A DNA stretch of 64,000 bases from Xanthomonas vasicola (lineage in GTDB: Bacteria > Pseudomonadota > Gammaproteobacteria > Xanthomonadales > Xanthomonadaceae). The translations under genes were made by a program, and so were the position numbers. The notes under the pieces are model-generated. The model was given only the letters and a program-made list of their open reading frames with translations, was not told where the DNA came from and ran no database searches. Where the stretch lies: the NCBI RefSeq assembly GCF_000772705.2, contig NZ_JSBW02000035.1:1-64000 (forward strand), written 5' to 3'. Positions within the stretch are counted from its first letter, which is position 1, and the number at the start of each line of letters is the position of its first letter. Positions 18,779 through 28,883 of this stretch are shown here, piece by piece.

Positions 18779-19327
18779 ATGTCCAAGAAAAAGAACGCCA
18801 ACAAGCCCGTCGTCATCAGCGACGCCCTGCCGGTCGCTGCTGCGTCGGCACCGCATATCGATATCGGGATCAAGGACAGCGATCGCAAGCAGATCTCCGA
18901 CGGTCTGGCCCGCTACATGGCTGACGCCTTCACCTTGTATCTGAAGACCCACAACTTCCATTGGAACGTCACCGGGTCGATGTTCAACTCGCTGCACACC
19001 ATGTTCGAAACCCAGTACACCGAGCAGTGGGCGGCGCTGGACGAAGTGGCCGAGCGTATCCGCGCCCTGGGCTACAACGCACCGGGCTCGTACCGTGAAT
19101 TCGTTGCGCTCACCTCGATCGCCGAAGAGCCGGGCCTGAGCGACAGCGCGGACTGGCGTGAAATGGTGCGCCAGCTGGTCAGCGGCAATGAAGCGGTCTG
19201 CCGCACCGCACGCAAGGTGTTAGGCACCGCCGACGACGCCGGCGACGACCCGACCGTGGACCTGCTGACCCAGCGTCTGCAGACCCACGAAAAGTACGCC
19301 TGGATGCTGCGCTCGCTGCTGCAGTAA
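18779..19327 (+). CDS. dps: Dps-family ferritin-like DNA-protection protein
   Basis: 182 aa. Dps dodecamers bind DNA and oxidise Fe2+ with H2O2. The ferroxidase signatures are THNFHWNVTGSMFNSLHTMF and FETQYTEQWAALDEVAERIR, at about residues 58-95. The Lys-rich N-terminus (MSKKKNANK) is the type used for DNA binding. TAAGG precedes the ATG. Oxidative-stress control is likely for the family; no OxyR site could be identified by eye. Confidence 0.92.
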   Translation: MSKKKNANKPVVISDALPVAAASAPHIDIGIKDSDRKQISDGLARYMADAFTLYLKTHNFHWNVTGSMFNSLHTMFETQYTEQWAALDEVAERIRALGYNAPGSYREFVALTSIAEEPGLSDSADWREMVRQLVSGNEAVCRTARKVLGTADDAGDDPTVDLLTQRLQTHEKYAWMLRSLLQ

Positions 19328-19813
19328 GCCCTCTGGGCTTCGCCCCTTCAGGTTTGCCCAGGGTTTCGCAGTTGCGAAGCCTTGGGCCCTTGCTCAATTG
19401 CCTGCCACATCCCGCGCCTTCGGCGCGCCCCTGACTCAGGGGGTTGTCGTGGTCACATTCACAACGAGGGAGCACATGTTGCACAGGCTCTGGAGTGTTC
19501 AGCATTCTTTTGCCTCACTCGGCGCATCGACTGCCAGTCATTAATGCGCTCTCCCACCGGGGCGAGAAGGCACAGCATGCGCGCCACTGGCGCGCGGGCC
19601 TTGCAGCGCCCGCGCCGCAAGCGCGGGCCGGGGCGCGCAGCGGAGGTTGGGGTGGGGGTACGGGGCGAAGCCTCGTGCAACTCACTGCTCCCAACTCCTC
19701 ACGCACCGCTGGTCAACCCACCAGCCGCATCACGGCAATCCCTGATGCGGCTTCGCGCAGCTCCGCCCCACAGCACCCCGACCAGAACTTGACCTGCGCG
19801 GTATCCTAGGCGG
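19328..19813. other. Intergenic region between dps and recQ
   Basis: About 490 bp with no believable gene; the frames here are Arg/Pro/Ala-rich artefacts of high GC. It holds the hairpin at 19357-19386 and a short CGCGCC-TTCG-GCGCG stem near 19419. Confidence 0.5.
19357..19386 (+). terminator. Hairpin downstream of dps
   Basis: A 14-bp arm (19357-19370) pairs with 19373-19386, with two G-T wobbles. It lies 30 bp after the dps stop on the transcribed strand. No U-tract follows. Confidence 0.45.
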
Positions 19814-21610
19814 ATGTCTTCCCCCGCCCACGAACTGCTCAGCCGCGTCTTCGGTTACGACGACTTCCGGGGACCACAGCAGGCCATCGTCGAACACGTC
19901 GCTGCCGGCAACGATGCTCTGGTGCTGATGCCCACCGGCGGCGGCAAATCGCTGTGCTACCAGGTGCCGGCGCTGCTGCGCGATGGCATCGGCATCGTGG
20001 TCTCGCCGTTGATCGCGCTGATGCAGGATCAGGTCGAAGCGCTGCGCCAGCTCGGCGTACGCGCCGAATTTCTCAATTCCACCCTGGATGCCGAAAACGC
20101 CCAGCGCGTCGAACGCGCCTTGCTGTCGGGCGATCTGGACCTACTGTACGTCGCGCCGGAACGGCTGCTGACCCAGCGCTTCCTCTCGTTGCTGGAACGC
20201 AGCCGCATCGCGCTGTTTGCCATCGACGAGGCGCATTGCGTTTCGCAATGGGGCCACGATTTCCGCCCGGAATACCGCCAGCTCACCGTGCTGCACGAGC
20301 GCTGGCCGCACATCCCACGCATGGCGCTGACCGCCACCGCCGACCCGCCGACCCAGCGCGAAATCGCCGAGCGCCTGGATTTGGTAGACGCGCGCCATTT
20401 CGTCAGTTCCTTCGACCGCCCTAACATCCGCTACACCGTGGTGCAGAAGGACAACGCGCGCAAACAGCTGCAGGAATTTCTGGGCCGTTACCGCGGCTCT
20501 GCAGGCATCGTCTATGCGATGTCGCGACGCAAGGTCGAAGAAACCGCGCAGCAATTGTGTGCACACGGCTTCAATGCGCTGCCCTATCACGCCGGCCTGC
20601 CAGCCGAGGTGCGTGCAGAAAACCAGCGCCGCTTCCTGCGCGAGGACGGCATCATCATGGCCGCCACGATCGCCTTCGGCATGGGCATCGACAAGCCGGA
20701 CGTGCGCTTCGTGGCACATGTGGACTTGCCTAAATCGCTGGAGGGCTATTACCAGGAAACCGGCCGCGCCGGCCGCGACGGCGATCCTGCCGAAGCCTGG
20801 CTCTGCTACGGCCTGGGCGATGTGGTGCTGCTCAAGCAGATGATCGAACAAGGCGAAGCCGCCGAGGAGCGCAAGCGTCTGGAACGCGCCAAGCTCGATC
20901 ACCTGCTGGGCTACTGCGAATCCATGCAATGCCGCCGCCAGGTGCTGCTGGCCGGTTTCGGCGAGACCTATCCCAAGCCCTGCGGCAACTGCGACAACTG
21001 CCTGACGCCGGCCGCCGCCTGGGACGCCACGGTGGCCTCGCAGAAAGCGCTCAGTTGTGTCTACCGCAGCGGGCAGCGCTTTGGCGTGGGCCATCTGATC
21101 GACATCCTGCGCGGCAGTGAGAACGAGCGCATCAAACAGCTGGGTCACGATCAACTAAGCACCTACGGCATCGGCCGCGACCTGGACGAACGCACCTGGC
21201 GCGGCGTGTTTCGCCAACTGGTGGCCGCCAGCCTGCTGGAAGTGGACAGCGAGGGTCACGGCGGCCTGCGCCTCACCGATGCCAGCCGCCAGGTACTCAA
21301 GGGCGAGCGCCAGGTGATGATGCGCCGCGAAAACCCGGCCGCCGGACGCGACCGCAGCGCGCAGCGCACCGGTCTGCCGGTGCAGGCGCAAGATCTGTTG
21401 TTGTTCAACGCCTTACGCGGCCTGCGCGCAGAACTGGCCAAGGAACAGAACGTACCGGCATTCGTGATCTTCCACGACAGCACGTTGCGCAACATCGCCG
21501 AACAACGGCCCACCAGCATCGACGCACTGTCGCGGGTGGGTGGCATCGGCGGCGGCAAGCTGGCACGTTACGGCGCGCAGCTGATCGAGATCGTCCGCGA
21601 ACAGGGCTGA
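19814..21610 (+). CDS. recQ: RecQ ATP-dependent DNA helicase
   Basis: 598 aa. A 3'-5' helicase of recombination and replication repair. Domains in order: DEAH helicase core (Walker [13 protein letters not shown] about residues 40-51; [20 protein letters not shown]), helicase C domain ([13 protein letters not shown]), zinc-binding RQC region (SMQCRRQ ... CGNCDNC) with winged helix, and a C-terminal HRDC domain (about 515-595). Length and order are those of E. coli RecQ. Confidence 0.95.
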   Translation: MSSPAHELLSRVFGYDDFRGPQQAIVEHVAAGNDALVLMPTGGGKSLCYQVPALLRDGIGIVVSPLIALMQDQVEALRQLGVRAEFLNSTLDAENAQRVERALLSGDLDLLYVAPERLLTQRFLSLLERSRIALFAIDEAHCVSQWGHDFRPEYRQLTVLHERWPHIPRMALTATADPPTQREIAERLDLVDARHFVSSFDRPNIRYTVVQKDNARKQLQEFLGRYRGSAGIVYAMSRRKVEETAQQLCAHGFNALPYHAGLPAEVRAENQRRFLREDGIIMAATIAFGMGIDKPDVRFVAHVDLPKSLEGYYQETGRAGRDGDPAEAWLCYGLGDVVLLKQMIEQGEAAEERKRLERAKLDHLLGYCESMQCRRQVLLAGFGETYPKPCGNCDNCLTPAAAWDATVASQKALSCVYRSGQRFGVGHLIDILRGSENERIKQLGHDQLSTYGIGRDLDERTWRGVFRQLVAASLLEVDSEGHGGLRLTDASRQVLKGERQVMMRRENPAAGRDRSAQRTGLPVQAQDLLLFNALRGLRAELAKEQNVPAFVIFHDSTLRNIAEQRPTSIDALSRVGGIGGGKLARYGAQLIEIVREQG

Positions 21611-21748
21611 TGCAACAGCGTGTGGCACTGCAACACCGCCGGCGGCACAAAAATCCGCAAGATCGACAGCGCGCATTCAACCGGCCATTGCTAGTTTCAC
21701 CCAGTGAGCTGGCACGCGCTGCCATACCCTCTTCGTAGAGTCCAACCG

Positions 21749-22246
21749 ATGAAACGTAGCCTGCTTGTCCTGGTCACTCTGTTCGCCACCGGCAGCGTGG
21801 CCGCCGGAAGCGCGTTGGCCCAAGCCAGTGATGGCAACGCCGAAACGGCGACACCACGCTCGCTGGACCTGAGCCTTCCACAAGCCCCGGTGCAGCTCCG
21901 CTCCGATCCGGAATACAGCACCGACCCGCCGGGCACCTTCTACGGCGACAAGAGCGGCCCCAAGCCTGCGCTGGCCCGGCCAAGCGCCGCATCCATCGCT
22001 GCCGAGCGCGCCGAGCAATGCCAGGGCAAGTTGCATGGCGCGGTGGAAACCGGGCTGGGCTATTCCAGCCACGGCGGCAATAGCAACTGGCAGGCGGTCA
22101 ACTTGAATTCCTGCAAGACCTATTACGACGACGACGGCAAGGTGCATCAGATCGGCGTCAGCATCAGTGTGGGACGTGGCGAAGGCTCTATCTTTGGCCC
22201 GCGATACGCCCCCGGCGGCTACGGACGTGGCCCATTTGGTTGGTAA
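21749..22246 (+). CDS. Exported hypothetical protein
   Basis: 165 aa from MKRSLLVLVTLF at 21749; the longer frame from 21704 would bury the signal peptide. Signal sequence LVLVTLFATGSVAAGSALA-Q. The mature part has two Cys (EQCQGKLHG and NLNSCKTYY), probably a disulfide, and a Gly-rich end (RYAPGGYGRGPFGW). A stretch of about 40 residues around GLGYSSHGGNSNWQAVNLNS is the most structured part. No family recognised. Confidence 0.72.
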   Translation: MKRSLLVLVTLFATGSVAAGSALAQASDGNAETATPRSLDLSLPQAPVQLRSDPEYSTDPPGTFYGDKSGPKPALARPSAASIAAERAEQCQGKLHGAVETGLGYSSHGGNSNWQAVNLNSCKTYYDDDGKVHQIGVSISVGRGEGSIFGPRYAPGGYGRGPFGW

Positions 22247-22324
22247 CCATACGGATCCGTCTGCGTTGACGGAGGGTTCACTCCCGCATCGCTGAGAATG
22301 TGGCCTGCCTTACGAGACCTGCTC

Positions 22325-22729
22325 ATGCCACAGAACAAGGAACGGCCGGTTGTATTCGTTGTCGAAGACGGCGACGGCACCCGACAACTCAGCTGCCTTG
22401 TGCTGGAGAGCTACGGTTTCACCTGCCGCAGTGCCGGCTCGGTCGAAGAAGCATTGGCCCTGATCGAAAGCGATCCACGCGTTGACGTGCTGTTTTCCGA
22501 TATCCATTTCCCGGGCGGTCTGACCGGCGTGGATCTGGCGCTCAAGACGGCGCATGCACCGTACAACCTACCCGTCCTGCTGACCTCCGGCCTGGCAGTC
22601 GAGTACGTGGAAGAGATTTTGCCCAACGGCGTGGCCTTCCTGGAAAAGCCCTATACCCCCGAGCAACTGCTGAGCGCGATCCGCAGCGTGATGGCAAAGC
22701 ACCGCGTACTGGTCACTCCGGTCGCGTAA
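22325..22729 (+). CDS. Stand-alone response-regulator receiver protein
   Basis: 134 aa, a single CheY-like receiver domain. The acidic pocket is VVEDGDG, the phosphoacceptor Asp lies in VDVLFSDIHFPGG, and the conserved Lys is in FLEKPYTPEQLL. There is no output domain. Start MPQNKERPVVF at 22325; an upstream in-frame ATG at 22298 is possible. No histidine kinase is adjacent. Confidence 0.82.
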   Translation: MPQNKERPVVFVVEDGDGTRQLSCLVLESYGFTCRSAGSVEEALALIESDPRVDVLFSDIHFPGGLTGVDLALKTAHAPYNLPVLLTSGLAVEYVEEILPNGVAFLEKPYTPEQLLSAIRSVMAKHRVLVTPVA

Positions 22730-22884
22730 CACTGGTGGCCGCGACTGGACGGCGGCGCACAATCCCGATATGAAATTTCAGCCGTCGCGCGATGCGCTGG
22801 CAATGGGGATTGATCACGCACGGGTGTACCAAGCACGCGGCGCACTGCCGCCTGGCTCCGCTGTGTCTTACGCCAGGGGAAAAC

Positions 22885-23653
22885 ATGCGGCATTTAGTGA
22901 CCCAGCCATTGCCATTGCTGCGTTGCGCGGTTGCGCCACGGTCATGAATGACGCGACTCAGCCGATTCGCGTCGACACCAAGACGGCCGACGGGCAACTC
23001 ATTGGAGGCGCCGACTGCTCCATCAGCAACGATAAGGGCCGTGTTGCATTGAAGTCCGGCCAGACCGCACAGGTACACCGTTCCGCACACGATCTGGATG
23101 TGACTTGCGTGCTGCCCGGCCAGCGCGATGCCGCGGGCCGTTCCATCTCGCGCGTCAACATGGGGATCTGGGGCAACATTTTGATCGGCGGGGTGATCGG
23201 CGCGGTCGTCGATCACACCAAAGGCACTGGCTACACCTACCCGAGCTGGATCCAGTTGGTGTTCGGGCAGACGCTGACCTTGGACCGCCATCGCGAAGAC
23301 CGCGGCCAGCCGCTGCAGGGCGAAAATGCGCAAGGTGTCGTGGTTGCGGCGCACGCCGCTTCCGGTAGCGGCGCGCAGAACACCGCAGTCACGCTGCAGC
23401 TGGCAAGCGAACCGGCCGCCTCTGCGCAGGCAGGCGTTGCAGCAGCGCCGGTAGGTGCCGTCAGCAGTCCCATGCCATGGGTCCGTCCATGTCGACCGAG
23501 CCGGCGGCAATCCGCGCCCAGAGCCTCAGCAGCGGCCTGCAATGCGGCACCGTGCAGGCCATCAGTGCCACGCGCTTCAGTGCGGTCTGCAGCAGCGGCA
23601 ACACGGTGCAGATCAATTGCTCCGGCTTCCGCTGCACCTCCACGTTTCAGTGA
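22885..23653 (+). pseudogene. Lipoprotein gene with two frameshifts
   Basis: An AGGGG ribosome-binding sequence precedes an ATG at 22885 that begins MRHLVTQPLPLL, a lipoprotein-type signal. That frame dies at once, and the lipobox-like RGCATVMNDATQ continues in another frame (from about 22920). The middle (about 170 residues, ending near DRHREDRGQPLQ) reads like a PEGA-type lipoprotein with a membrane-spanning GNILIGGVIGAVVD segment. Near 23470 the sensible frame shifts again, to a Cys-rich tail (LQCGTVQAISATRF ... CSGFRCTSTFQ) ending at TGA 23653. It is probably inactive unless these are sequencing errors. Confidence 0.6.
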
Positions 23654-24353
23654 GGTTTGCTGGCTGCACTGAGCACAGGCAACTGTCACCCGCACGCGTG
23701 CGAGAAGGCTGTCGGGAACACCCCGACGGCCTGTCGGCGCGCCCCTGATTTACGTAACGAACATTTCATTTAAACTGCAGCTACCGGACGCGAGGCCTGT
23801 TGGCCGCTCAACTCGTGGGGCGCTGAGCACGCCCCTGCCGGAACATCGATGAGATTCAGTTGCGAATGGCTGGTGTGCCGCCTTCTCTTCTGATCTGCGC
23901 GGGTGTGATTGCGTGCAGGCTTCATAGTCGCTGGATTCGGTCTTTTAGAGACCTGCGTCCTGCGCAAGTGGTCACCTTTCAAACGTTGCGGCCATCGCGC
24001 ATTACGTGCTTGGTGATCCATCCACGCGGCATCTGCACGTGCATGCATCAAGCAACAAGCGCTTGCTTGAGCGCCATCTCACACGTGGTTGTTCTCAACT
24101 GTCGAATCACACAGCAGAAACACGCGCCCGGTAGTGCAAGGCGGCTCGGCCATGCCTGTCCTGATCGATGCAACGCAATGCCAGCTTTCGGGCTACACAT
24201 GCAGATGCTAGAAAATAGCAGGCTTGCGCATCAACACCGAGGAAATACGCCGCCTTCACTTCAGCAAGCCACGCATTTCACGTGATCAAGCAGGCTGCTC
24301 GCTAGGCTAACGTCAGTGCAGCGCTGTGCTGCGGAAACCGTGAGGAGTTTCTT
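23654..24353. other. Long stretch without a recognisable gene
   Basis: Seven hundred bp. A 141-codon frame at 23860-24285 has unnatural composition (scattered Cys, His, Arg) and no ribosome-binding site, so I do not call it. The region may be decayed coding sequence. Confidence 0.45.
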
Positions 24354-24464
24354 ATGGGCGACAATTCGTTTCTATCACCGGCCTTCATCATTCTGGTCAT
24401 CGGTGTGATTGCCGTTGTGCTGTTTCTGGTCACGCGCGCCAAGAAGAAGCGCAACAAAAAATAA
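24354..24464 (+). CDS. 36-residue single-pass membrane protein
   Basis: GAGGAG lies 8 bp before the ATG at 24354. The peptide starts MGDNSFLSPAF, has one hydrophobic helix (FIILVIGVIAVVLFLV, about residues 11-26) and ends in a strongly basic tail (TRAKKKRNKK), the topology of a small inner-membrane protein with a cytoplasmic C-terminus. The stop is TAA at 24462. Function unknown. Confidence 0.65.
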   Translation: MGDNSFLSPAFIILVIGVIAVVLFLVTRAKKKRNKK

Positions 24465-24775
24465 CCCATGCATGCACTGACGGTCGCGACTGATTGCACT
24501 TGCGAAACAGTCGCCGCGTCATTGCAGATCACCCGGGCCTCGGTCGGCTTCAATCGGCCTTTGCTTGATCAAGCATCGCTTTTCGCATCCTCATCGAACG
24601 AACACGCACTACACAGCACTCAGGTTAAAGCCTCACCCATGCGCCTACCTGTATGAAGTCCGCAGTGCCGACGAAGGGTACCGGCCAACACTGCGGCTGC
24701 GTCCCTTCCATCAAGATGCTGCACAAGCGGCGAAGCGCAACAAACCTGCCGCAGTCGCACAGTACAGCGTAGCAA
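24465..24775. other. Intergenic region, nothing recognised
   Basis: About 310 bp between the small membrane protein and the convergent pseudouridine synthase gene. No coding, RNA or terminator signal that I can support. Confidence 0.4.
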
Positions 24776-25486
24776 TCAGAACCGCTCACCCGTCGGCAGA
24801 TAGCGCCATTGGCCGATCGCCAGTTTGCCCAGCGACACCCGGCCCACGCGCAGGCGGCGAATGTTCACAACCTCCAGACCCACTTCGCCGCACATGTAGC
24901 GCAGCTGGCCCGGCTGCACGTTCTTGATCGCAAACCGCAGGCGGTCTTCGCTTTGCCAGCTCACCTTGCACGGCAACAGACTGCGCTGCTGATAGACAAG
25001 GCCCTGTGCCAGCCGCGCCATGCCGTACGGGCGCAACTGGCCCTGTACTTCGACCAGGAATTCCTGCTCGATGGACCTGGCATCGGCGCTCAGCCTGCGC
25101 AGCACGCGGCCGTCCTGGCTCAAGACCAGCAGGCCGCTTGCGGCGTCCTCCAGCGGCAGCGGTGCAATCAAACGCAGAAAGTGCCGTTTGAGCACACGGA
25201 TGTCGGATGGATCCAGCGCGCTGCGCGTCGTTGGCGTGGCCAGTGCCAACGCCGCCTCAGCGGAGACTCCGGCCGGCTTGTGCAGCAGCAGGGTGGCGGG
25301 CTCGGCCGGTGCTAGCACCGCATCTTCGGCCAGGGTGACCTGGCCCGCAGTTGCCAGTGCCTGCGGTTCTTCGACCACTACCCCGTCTACGCTCACCCAG
25401 CCGCCCTCGATGTATTGCTGGGCCTCGCCACGCGAGCAGCCGAACGCGGCAGCCACGCATTTATCGAGACGGATCGGATCGGACAT
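24776..25486 (-). CDS. RsuA/RluF-family pseudouridine synthase
   Basis: 236 aa. An N-terminal S4 RNA-binding domain (RLDKCVAAAFGCSRGEAQQYIEGG, about residues 6-29) precedes a pseudouridine synthase core. The catalytic Asp is in LEDAASGLLVLSQDG (the family motif is LDxxTxGLLLLT, with an unusual ED-AA here). YLPTGERF closes the protein. It modifies rRNA or possibly tRNA; RluF is my best guess from the C-terminal layout, not certain. Start MSDPIRLDK. Confidence 0.82.
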   Translation of the reverse strand: MSDPIRLDKCVAAAFGCSRGEAQQYIEGGWVSVDGVVVEEPQALATAGQVTLAEDAVLAPAEPATLLLHKPAGVSAEAALALATPTTRSALDPSDIRVLKRHFLRLIAPLPLEDAASGLLVLSQDGRVLRRLSADARSIEQEFLVEVQGQLRPYGMARLAQGLVYQQRSLLPCKVSWQSEDRLRFAIKNVQPGQLRYMCGEVGLEVVNIRRLRVGRVSLGKLAIGQWRYLPTGERF

Positions 25487-25721
25487 CGGGCGAGCTCAGC
25501 ATCAGGGGACCGCAGTGTACGTGTGCTGGCTCAACAGATGCGGGAATCGCCGCTTAGCATGGCAACGGATCGTGTAACGACAGGCCGCCAACGCTGCGCA
25601 TGCACGGACCGGCCTGTCTGTAGCTACCGCATAGACGCAGACCGTAGGCGCCCTGCCACCGGCAATGCTTCTGTGCCGCGCAACAAAGTGGGAAACTTAA
25701 CGCCCACACAGGAGATCGCAG

Positions 25722-25928
25722 ATGTTCATCACTTTCGGCACCGCTCGGGTCCGCCTCAACCATATCTCCGTCATCAGCGATCCGTTCAACGCGGGCGAAA
25801 GCTTCGGGTCCTACTGCTACTCGGTTCGGGTCGGGCTGATCTCCGGCGAGGAAGTCATTGCGCGCTTCAACAGCGAAAGCGGCGCAAAGCAGCTACATGC
25901 CGACGTGCTCGCCGCGTTGGAAGCCTGA
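25722..25928 (+). CDS. Small conserved-looking hypothetical protein
   Basis: 68 aa with GGAG 8 bp before the ATG. MFITFGTARVRLNHISVISD and SVRVGLISGEEVIARFNSE suggest a compact beta-sheet domain. No signal peptide, membrane helix or cysteine cluster. Codon use looks like the surrounding genome, supporting a real gene; function unknown. Confidence 0.65.
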   Translation: MFITFGTARVRLNHISVISDPFNAGESFGSYCYSVRVGLISGEEVIARFNSESGAKQLHADVLAALEA

Positions 25929-26005
25929 GCGGAAAGGACACGCGCATCGCGCCGCGCCGGTTGCGCACGCGATGCTTTGAAATGCAATAGGCGCTATATG
26001 GCGGC

Positions 26006-28034
26006 ATGCCTGCTGCGTTGCCGCAATACACTCGATGCACATCATGCGCATCGTTAAACACCAACGTGGCGATCGGCTTGCGCGACATCGTGATAGCTTC
26101 CGGCGATGCAGCCAACCGCGTTGCACTTGCCATGATCGAACAGAACCGCACGTGTTATCACCAATCGCACGATGCGCTGGCAGCAATGCCAAGCAGCGAC
26201 CTGGAAAAGACCGCACTCAAGCTGGTCCAGGAAAAGCGCTACGTCTCGGTCAAATTCAACAACCAGATTCTCGACTACGGCATGCGCGACCAGAATCAGG
26301 AAGCACAAGCCTTGTTGCAAGGCGCTGCTGCAACGGCGATGAACGAACAACAAGCCGCCATCCGCGCGAATGCTGCACTGGAACGTCGGCTCAGCAAAGA
26401 AGCGTATGCGGCCGCTGTTGCATCCATGCATCGTGGCAAGATCATCCTGGCAAGCGGCGGTATTGCTGCGCTGGTGATGAGTGCGCTGCTTGCGTGGTTG
26501 ATTACGCGCAGCCTGACCACGCCGCTGAGCCAGGCCACGCGCACTGCCGAAGCCATTGCGGCAGGCAATCTGCATAACGATACACACTACGGCGACTGAC
26601 GAAACCGGCCGCCTGCTGCAGGCCATGGACAAGATGCAACTGCAGCTGCGCAACCTCATCGCAGCACAGACCGACATGGCCAGGCATCACGACAATGGCC
26701 AGATCAGCTTCCGCATCGATACCTCTGCATTCCCTGGCGACTACGGCCGCATGGCAAACGACACCAACCTATTGATCGACTCCCACGTCGCGGTGCAGAA
26801 CGACCTGGCGCGCATCATGGGGCGCTACGCCATTGGCGAACTCTCCGAAGACATGCAGCCCTTGCCGGGCGAGAAGGCGGCCTTCAGCAACACCATGTCG
26901 CAGGTCAAGCTGAACCTGTCGGCGATGAATCACGAAATCAAGCATCTTGCGCAGGCAGCGGCAAACGGCGATTTCAGCGCACGTGGCGATGCCGAGCGCT
27001 TTCAGTTCGACTTCCGCATCATGCTCGAGAGCCTCAACCATTTGATGTCCACCGCCGACGGTAACCTGCAATCACTGTCGGCATTATTGCAATCGATCGC
27101 AGCGGGCGACCTCACCGCGCGCATGAGCGGCGAGTTCCGCGGCGTGTTCGCACAAATGCGCGACGATGCCAATGCAACGGCGAGCCAGCTGGCGCAAATC
27201 GTCGGCAACATTCAGCAGTCGGCGGTGTCAATCAACGCAGCTGCCAGCGAAAGTGCCGCCGGCAACCAGGGCCTGTCGCAGCGAACCGAGCAGCAGGCAG
27301 CCAATCTGGAAGAAACTGCCGCCTCGCTGGAAGAGCTGACCTCCACCGTCAAGCAGAATGCCGAGAGCGCCCGCGAGGCCAATCAGCTGGCAATCGGCGC
27401 TGCACGCGTGGCCTCGCAAGGTGGCGATGTGGTGGGCAAGGTCGTGGATACGATGAGCGGGATCGAAGCCTCGTCCAAGAAGATCGCCGACATCATCAGC
27501 GTCATCGACGGCATCGCCTTCCAGACCAACATCCTGGCATTAAATGCCGCAGTGGAAGCGGCCCGCGCAGGCGAACAAGGCCGTGGCTTCGCGGTGGTCG
27601 CGTCGGAAGTGCGCACACTGGCGCAGCGCTCATCCGGCGCGGCCAAGGAGATCAAGGACCTGATCGACGATTCCGTCCAACGCGTAGCAGACGGATCGTA
27701 ACTGGTGCACAGTGCCGGCAAGACCATGGGCGATGTGGTAGCCAGCGTGCAACGGGTCACCGACATCATGGGCGAGATTTCTGCAGCATCGCAGGAACAA
27801 TCTGCCGGGATCGAACAGGTCAAACAGACCATCACCCACATGGACGAAACCACGCAGCAAAATGCGGCACTGGTGGAAGAAGCCACGGCTGCCGCACGTT
27901 CGATGGAAGAACAGGCCGTGCAACTCACCGACGCGGTAGCCATCTTCAAGATCGATGCAGGGCAGGCACGTCGGGCAGATACGCGCGCAGCAGCACCGGT
28001 TGCGCATCTATTGAACAAGGTGCGCAGCGCCTGA
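26006..28034 (+). pseudogene. Methyl-accepting chemotaxis protein, disrupted
   Basis: Three pieces together make most of a chemoreceptor. The first (to about 26580) has a helical sensor part (NTNVAIGLRDIVIASGD) and a transmembrane helix (GGIAALVMSALLAWLITRS) leading into HAMP. It then shifts frame near 26580-26600. The second piece carries the methyl-accepting helices and hairpin tip ([30 protein letters not shown]) and is cut by TAA at 27699-27701, inside VADGS-stop-LVHSAGK. The third piece continues in the same frame to 28034. The N-terminal first membrane helix is also missing. Three independent lesions mean it is not functional. Confidence 0.88.
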
Positions 28035-28133
28035 GCAAATGCGCACCGCGCTGGCTGCTCTCAAAGTGCCGCTGGCGTGTGCGTACTGATGTCGCTGCCA
28101 TCCGCGGCCGCAGCGCGCTGACCAACGTTTCCG

Positions 28134-28161
28134 CCAAGCGCGCCCTAGAAGGCGCGCTTGG
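28134..28161. terminator. Bidirectional hairpin between chemoreceptor and GNAT remnants
   Basis: A perfect 11-bp stem (28134-28144 with 28151-28161) and a 6-nt loop, CTAGAA. It is placed between two convergent coding remnants, as a shared terminator would be. Confidence 0.6.
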
Positions 28162-28193
28162 TAGTTCAGCTACGCCGTATACATCCAGGGAAG

Positions 28194-28540
28194 CTAGTGC
28201 TCCATCAGCGACTGCGGAAACAGCGGCGACGTAAAGCCGTCAACCGCTTACAGCCCGTGCGCATCGCTGGTGGCAGGACGGCGCAGCCCCTGCACGTTGG
28301 AGTGCGCCATGACAGCGTCCATCAGCACCTTGCTGTAGCCCCTGCGCTGGTGCTCAGGCAGCAAAAACACATCGCCCAGATACGCGAAGATTGCGTCATC
28401 GGGCACCACCCGCGCGAACGACAGCAGTTCGCTGGCGATGGAACCGCCAAAACACAGCAAGCTGTTGATCGAACGCGGCACCCGCGGCCAGTGTCATCCA
28501 ACTGCAGCAAAACCTGCCATGGATCAATCGGCACTGCGCT
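28194..28540 (-). pseudogene. GNAT acetyltransferase remnant
   Basis: A 78-codon frame (28481-28248) holds the acetyl-CoA-binding segment FAYLGDVFLLPEHQRRGYSKVLMDAVMAH, typical of GNAT proteins. It stops at TAA in ATSDAHGL-stop. Reading on in the same frame gives AVDGFTSPLFPQSLMEH and a natural TAG at 28194, so the TAA replaces a sense codon (TAC-type, Tyr expected). The N-terminal part is in another frame (from about 28534). Confidence 0.7.
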
Positions 28541-28883
28541 GCTGCAACAGCGATAGCGCGTGTTTTAGATCGCGAAAATGAAAAGGCTTCTGCAGCCCGT
28601 GCCGATGCCGGTACTTTTCAGGAATTCCGCCCTGCGCATAGCCGGTCACGAAGATATAGGGCACGCCGCGCGCGTCCAGTTCTTCTGCAATGGGAAACGA
28701 CAAGGTGCCGCCCAGATTGATGTCCAGCAGTGCCAGATCGAGATTGCCTGCCTGCACCGCCTGCAGCGCGGCGTCCACGTCGGCCACGGTTGCCGCCACC
28801 TCGTAACCCAGTTCCCCCAGGCAATCCTCCAGCAGCATCGCGACCAACGACTCGTCTTCGACCAGGAGCACACGCATGGTCAT
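28524..28883 (-). CDS. Response-regulator receiver protein
   Basis: 119 aa, receiver only: LLVEDES acidic patch (about residues 5-11), phosphoacceptor in DLALLDINLGG, Lys in LQKPFHF. The ATG at 28883 overlaps the upstream kinase stop (ATGA), so the two are translationally coupled; MRVLLVED two codons later is an alternative start. Receivers in this arrangement often partner with HWE kinases in general stress or light signalling. The output partner is not visible here. Confidence 0.85.
   Translation of the reverse strand: MTMRVLLVEDESLVAMLLEDCLGELGYEVAATVADVDAALQAVQAGNLDLALLDINLGGTLSFPIAEELDARGVPYIFVTGYAQGGIPEKYRHRHGLQKPFHFRDLKHALSLLQQRSAD

Noticed and set aside
23860..24285. 141-codon frame in an otherwise empty stretch
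   Set aside because: No ribosome-binding site, odd residue composition, no motifs.
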